The notes under the pieces: model-generated
The model's input: only the letters and a program-made list of their open reading frames with translations
Databases searched by the model: none
Told to the model about the DNA's origin: nothing
Position numbers and translations under genes: made by a program
Assembly (NCBI RefSeq): GCF_000708205.1
Contig: NW_014575559.1
Coordinates: 63,373-127,372, forward strand
DNA from: Mixia osmundae IAM 14324
Taxonomy: Eukaryota; Basidiomycota; Mixiomycetes; Mixiales; Mixiaceae
DNA: 64,000 bases
Reading direction: 5' to 3'
Shown: positions 58,996-64,000 of the stretch, in pieces
Layout of the letters: every line of letters starts with the position of its first letter
Numbering within the stretch: position 1 is the stretch's first letter

Positions 58996-61900
58996 CTATT
59001 TGATCTTGTCCTGAACACCCTCATCGCTCTTCCACGGCTCAAGGTGACGCATGTGATCTCTTGTCTCCCGAGCAGGCCGAGAGATGGCAGGCTGCAGAGT
59101 CGAGTCAGCCTCGTCATTGCAAACAGGCAAAAGGGCGTACCTGATCAACTTGAGCCAGTCGAATGACCCGGTTCACGATGAGCATAGATGTGTTGAAACT
59201 ATGCAGCTGGGCTGGCGCGACTTCGATGACGGCGGCGAGGCACATGCTGCCCAAAATCGTCGGCGGATCCTGCAGGATGTGTTCACTGCAGTTTTGCGAG
59301 ATCAGTAAGACCATGCACAGTCACCCCAAGGCACGTACTCCAGGAATGGCAAAACTTCTTTCGGGTGATGGAGTATGAGACCGCCCAGGAGCTGGCCGAG
59401 AACGAGGTTGTAAGCATCTGCGACTGCTTCAGCCCATACGCTCGCACGCGCTCAATTTGCGCGCACCTTTGGTCTCTTCGACGAACGCCTCGCCGACGAG
59501 CTCGATCATTCTGGCGAGGACTGGCTGAGTGACGTTATTGCCGCCGCTGATCGTGACGCTCGCGAGCGCAGATACAGCGGAGAGCTTGATATCCTCGCTC
59601 TGACCGCTTGCAAGCGCAAGCAGCTCTGTCACCACAGGATCGACCCGTGGCTGGACTGCCATGAGCACACCGAGTGCCTGAGCCGCTCGAGATCGAATGT
59701 TGGAGCTGACTGAGTCTGAGACCGATTTGATGAAAGTGCGCTGAAGTTGGGGCAAGAACGGCCTGACGAGCTGCGGCACGCGCGCCAGTAATACCGTCAA
59801 GGTATTGAGAATGGCCGACTTGACCGGCGGCGGGAATCGCTCCGCGACAATGCGGATGAGAGGGCCAGTGATTTGAGTTACATAGGGCTTGATGAATTCG
59901 GCAGAGGTCCGCTCGGTGACATCACCGAGGCAGTAGGCTGCCTGCTCGCGCTGCTCTGCCGTACCATTCAACAAGCCTTGCAGTAAGATCGGCAGCACCG
60001 CTTTGAGGCCATTAGGCCGACAGAACCCTGGCAAATCGCGGCCACTTGCACCGGTCACTTCGATCGTACGACGAAGCGGGATCACATAGGCCTCTTGGTC
60101 TTCTTTTGGCGTCGAGCGGGTGAGAGCATCCATCGCATTCCAGGCGGCATCCACTACGAGTGGCTCACGATCGTCGAATGATGATATAAACTGTCTGATC
60201 CAGTCGACAGCATAGTCTGAGTAGTCCACAGAGGCTACCTGACAGAACACGGCGAAGATACCACATGCAGATGCCCGACTGGTGGGAGACGCAGCTTTAG
60301 CGAGTCCGATGAGATGTGCCGACAGAATATTGAGGCCCTCGAGATCTGTGACAGAACGCAGAACCGACTCAATGGCGTCCGTAATGACCTCATACGCCGC
60401 TTCCTCTGCGCTCAGGTCTTGCTTCGTGCTTGCGAGCGCGTCGATAATATCTGGCAGTCGCCGATTTAGCGATGGGCCGGAAACCGCAGCGATCTCTGCC
60501 AATGCGCGCGCATTGGCTGCAGATACAGGCCTCTTAATGAGGGTCGGCACGATACTGGGCAGCACAGCGCTCGAGCGAACTTGCACAATTTCGATGAGCG
60601 CTGCAAGCGCGGCTTCTGCTGTCTCGCTGTCTGACGCGATTGCGCCAAGCAAAGTCGGGATCGTCTGACTAGCGGCTTTAGCACCGACATGCTTCTGCAA
60701 TGTGTCGAAGCATTGAGCAGCGGCAGCTCGGACGACAGCGTCAGCGTCGACAAGCGAAAGACGGATGGACTTGATGATCTCGTCTTCATGCGGCTCAAGC
60801 TGCGCCTTGGTTGCGCTAGTCAATACCTCTGCAAATGTCAAGCACGCGCCGCGTCGGCTCGCCTGATCGCCTTGCGATCGCTGCTGCAAGATCTCGACGA
60901 TAATACCCAAGTAGCCCTCGCCCAGCTTGCGGCAAAGCTCGGCTACTGTGCGCGCAGCAGTCTCCCTCTGTTCCGTGCCGTTGCTTGCCATCATCTTGAT
61001 AATCGAATTGACAAGCGTTGGCAAGATCTCGCGGACAGTCCGAGGCGTATTATGGACCAAGGCCTTCCAGACATGGGTCGCGAACTGACGCACGACGCCC
61101 GATGCATCTTGACGGGCAAGATAGATTGCACTGAGCACGCGATCGCGCCGTTCGCGTCCGAGCACGTCCACAAGAGCTTTGCGTGACGATTCTCTGCCGA
61201 CGTGCTGATCCTCTTCGCCTTCCTCCTCTATCTCATTCTTGCCGCTAATACCAGAGATATTGAAAAGTAATTCGCCGACGAGCTGCACGGAGCTTTGTCG
61301 GATGCGCCAACTGGAGTCGAAGAGACTGCTCTCGAGACTGGGTAAGAGCAGATCGATTGCTGTAGTACTATGGTTGGCGACAATCATGCGACCGGCGCGC
61401 ATCGACGCATCTCGTACAAGTTCTGAATCATCAGCCAGACCAGCAAGTACTGGCTGTACGATTCGATTGAGGAACGGTGTAAAGCGATCGCCGAAAGTGG
61501 TTGGCAAGAAGACAAGCAGCGACATGAAGCCTTCACGGACGTATGATCTCGAGCTGCTTGTGTTGGCGATGATCTCGGGCAGGATCGAGTCAAGTCGCTC
61601 TGTGCCCAAGCCTGACAGGATCTCTGACAGACCTTGCGCAGCACCTTGCTGATCAACGCCCCCACGATCTGAGCGCAATGTCTCAAGCAAGGATGGCAAC
61701 AGGTCGGGAAAAGCATCCTCTCCCAGACGCTCGACGAGACTCCCAAGCGCCTTTGCGGCTGTTCCTCGAGCTTCGGGCACGGGATCGATGAGGACCTCCC
61801 GTACTCTGGGAATGAGGGATGTGAGATACGGTGCGAGATCCTTACTGTCAGTCAAAGTCGCCATATTGCCGACGATCTGCGATGCTTTGCGCTTTGTCTC

Positions 61901-64000
61901 GGCGCTACGCTCTCGCAAGCCACGCTCGAGGATAGGGACAATCTGCGTATACGGATGAGTTGATATTATTCTCCCTTGATTTAACGAGACTTACCAAAGC
62001 GAGCGCAGAATGGTCAAGATAATGCGCAAACTTTGTCGCAAGCAGAGTATCCAGCGCTTCTGGTGTCTTCTCGGTAGGCTTGACGAGAGCTGCCAGTAGT
62101 ATCTGTTGCATTGCTTGCACCTCTGGATTGGTGACAACGTCTCCGAAACGCTTCAAGCTCGTGTTAGCTGCGGATCTGACTTGTGTGTGCGAATCGGTCA
62201 GGACTTCTGTGAGACGAGGGATAATTGTTGGCAAAGAAGCTGACAGTTGCTTGGGGGCGAGGAAGGCCATCGAGCCGATCAATTCAATTGCACCTTTCTT
62301 TGACCGCCATTGCTTGTCGTTGAGACCTTCGAGCAGCGTTGGGAGGATCAATTTGACTGCATGACCCGAGAGCTTGCCCATGATCACGCGTGCTGCGTCC
62401 TGCGCGGCTTGTCGTACTTCAACCGATGCGTCACCGAAGGCTGACAGCAATTGGGGCAAGAGCTGAATGACGTATGGCTCGAAAATCCGCCCAAGAATGG
62501 CCGAGAAACACTCGTAAGCAAACAGTACGCCCTGACGCGAGTTTGCGTTGCGCTTGTCATCCATCGCATCGCGTAAACGAGACATGATGGAAAAGTCCTT
62601 CAGTGAAGAGATACCGCGACCTTTGACGGCGCTAGCGAGGCCGTATGCAGCCCCGCGACGCTCGGCGTATCTGGCGGCATAAGTGACATCACGCAGCAGC
62701 TGGTCGATCAGACCGGGCGCATCATCGCGCAGCGCTTTGACGAGCGGCGGCAGGCAGTCCGAAACCGCGATCTGGACCATCTCACTGGGTGTTTTGAGCG
62801 CTTCGATGAGTCGCGTCATGACTTGCTTGACTCTGGGGTCCGTCGAATCAAGATGACGTGCAGCTCGTCCATAAAGAATGACAATTGCTTCGGTGATGTC
62901 GTCGTCCGTACGAGTTGCAGGATGCTGAGCAGCAAGGTACGCTTCGAGTATGCCTATCAGCTCTTGCAGATGCTGTCCATGATGGCAGTCGATGTATGCG
63001 ATGGCCGCTTCGAGCATAGTCGAACGTACGCGATCGTCCTTGTCGCCCAAGGCTTGTACAGATATGAAGAGCAAGAAGACAGCTTGAATCTCCTTCAGCT
63101 GGCATTGTGGCGCAAGATGCTTGACTGTCAAAGCAAAGGCGACTCGTACTTGCCATGGATCCTCTTGATTGAGCGACTCGGGGATCAGCATGCCGAAACG
63201 GTCGTATTCCGGGAGTCTGTCGCGCTTCTGCGGATGTGATAATTGAGTAGGAGAATGATGTGAAGAGTCTTCTACATACTTCAAACATGTAGTCTGATGT
63301 GAGATCTTGGATTATGCCCAGAACGTCTTGCGGTATCAGAGCAAGGGCGGCAGCAACGGCACGGGCAGCTGCTTCGCGCACGAACTTAACCTCATGCTCT
63401 GCAACCCTGTATCAGCCCACGACTGTACGGATGTGGACATGACTGACTTAAGAACGGCTTGAGGTCGGCCCAGGCGGTTTCCGATACATCGAGGCCGTTC
63501 TCCTCCCACAATTCCGTGGCCAGCTTCCTCGTGCGCTCGACTTCGTCTTGACAAGCTAGCCACAGCTCGTTCGAGTAGTCGAAGATTGTCAGGTCGAGCG
63601 GCTGTACCGCTTGGAGACAAATCAGTCGGAGCTGGTCCTCTTCAACCAGCAAACCGCGGAGAAGCAACCGCATCTCTGCCTCGCTCGCGTTGTTCTCGAG
63701 CGCATGGCTTGCGTCGATAAGCGCCTTCGATGCTGTCTGAACCAAGCTGGGGTAGCTGACGAGCGCAAGGAGCAGGTCTTTCAGAACAGCTGAGCGTGGG
63801 AACAGCGGACTGGCACATTCTCGTGCCTGAAAGCCGAGCAAGTCAATTGCCAAAGCAATCTGCTCATAACCTTCATCCTTTGGCTCGCTATCGACGGCGA
63901 CACCGCCGCAAGCAATGATCGATCTGACAAGTGTATGCGCAAATGCAAACGTACCGAGCGAGAGAGGCTTCTGTTCGGCTTGGAAGCGTAGCTTATACAT
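58996..64000 (-). CDS. GCN1: GCN1, activator of the eIF2-alpha kinase Gcn2 (C-terminal part)
   Basis: The gene runs off the right edge. Exons complement(58996-59091, 59141-59285, 59339-59423, 59467-61942, 61995-63227, 63280-63398, 63448-64000) give the last 1568 residues. Gcn1 binds collided ribosomes and activates Gcn2 under amino-acid starvation. The visible part is continuous HEAT repeats, including the eEF3-like region with DVTYAARYAERRGAAYGLA, KDFSIMSRLRDAMDDKRN, KWRSKKGAIELIG-like repeats and TLTDSKDLAPYLTSLIPRVREV, then the RWD-binding and C-terminal repeats. The three small 3' exons end in SRPARETRDHMRHLEP. The methionine codon at the very edge is not the start, because Gcn1 is usually about 2600 residues. 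Confidence 0.93.

Noticed and set aside
63998-64000. The methionine codon at the right edge as the start of GCN1
   Set aside because: The sequence from this codon is internal HEAT-repeat protein; Gcn1 should extend about 1000 residues further.

Overview
The window is nuclear DNA of a compact-genome fungus, most likely a basidiomycete of the Pucciniomycotina; the layout resembles a Mixia-like yeast, but the species is an inference that only a database search could confirm. Almost every gene has several very short introns (mostly 44-62 nt) with a CTGAC/CTAAC-like branch site just before the acceptor. Genes lie tail to tail with only 29-120 bp between them. Products are core eukaryotic and fungal proteins. 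I saw no transposon, LTR element, virus-like element, CRISPR array, rRNA or tRNA. Exon coordinates were worked out by hand from reading frame, splice-site consensus and protein-family conservation.

Region by region. 0-10.4 kb: PXR1-like G-patch protein, an unrecognised gene, an Rpr2/Snm1-type RNase P/MRP subunit, glucose-6-phosphate dehydrogenase, a DsbA-like oxidoreductase, the Golgi Ca/Mn pump PMR1 and an RTA1-family membrane protein. 10.7-23.6 kb: alpha/beta hydrolase, prohibitin-2, a double GNAT acetyltransferase, a Nup50/Nup2-type nucleoporin, mitochondrial processing peptidase beta, an LCCL membrane protein, a membrane J-protein and one unrecognised gene. 23.8-36.9 kb: PKA catalytic subunit, peroxiredoxin, Ldb17/SPIN90 actin regulator, Msp1 ATPase, phosphoglucomutase, kappa-class GST, P5C reductase and an F-box protein. 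37.0-49.7 kb: the accessory part, with a secreted glyoxal oxidase, six diverged paralogues of one small secreted cysteine-protein family that I do not recognise, and a large serine-rich membrane protein with an LEA2-like outer domain. 49.9-64 kb: DUF202 protein, sorting nexin Snx41/Atg20, transportin, an L-type lectin cargo receptor and the C-terminal 1568 residues of GCN1, which runs off the right edge.

Two things stand out. First, the secreted-protein cluster at 40.09-46.21 kb: six genes on both strands share signal peptides, a cysteine scaffold and intron positions but little sequence, as expected of a fast-evolving effector-like family, and they sit beside an H2O2-producing glyoxal oxidase. 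Second, about 14 of roughly 127 introns modelled here start with GC instead of GT, far above the level of about 1% usual in fungi; most have the donor GCAAGC or GCAAGT. Ordinary gene finders that assume GT-AG would break many of these genes.
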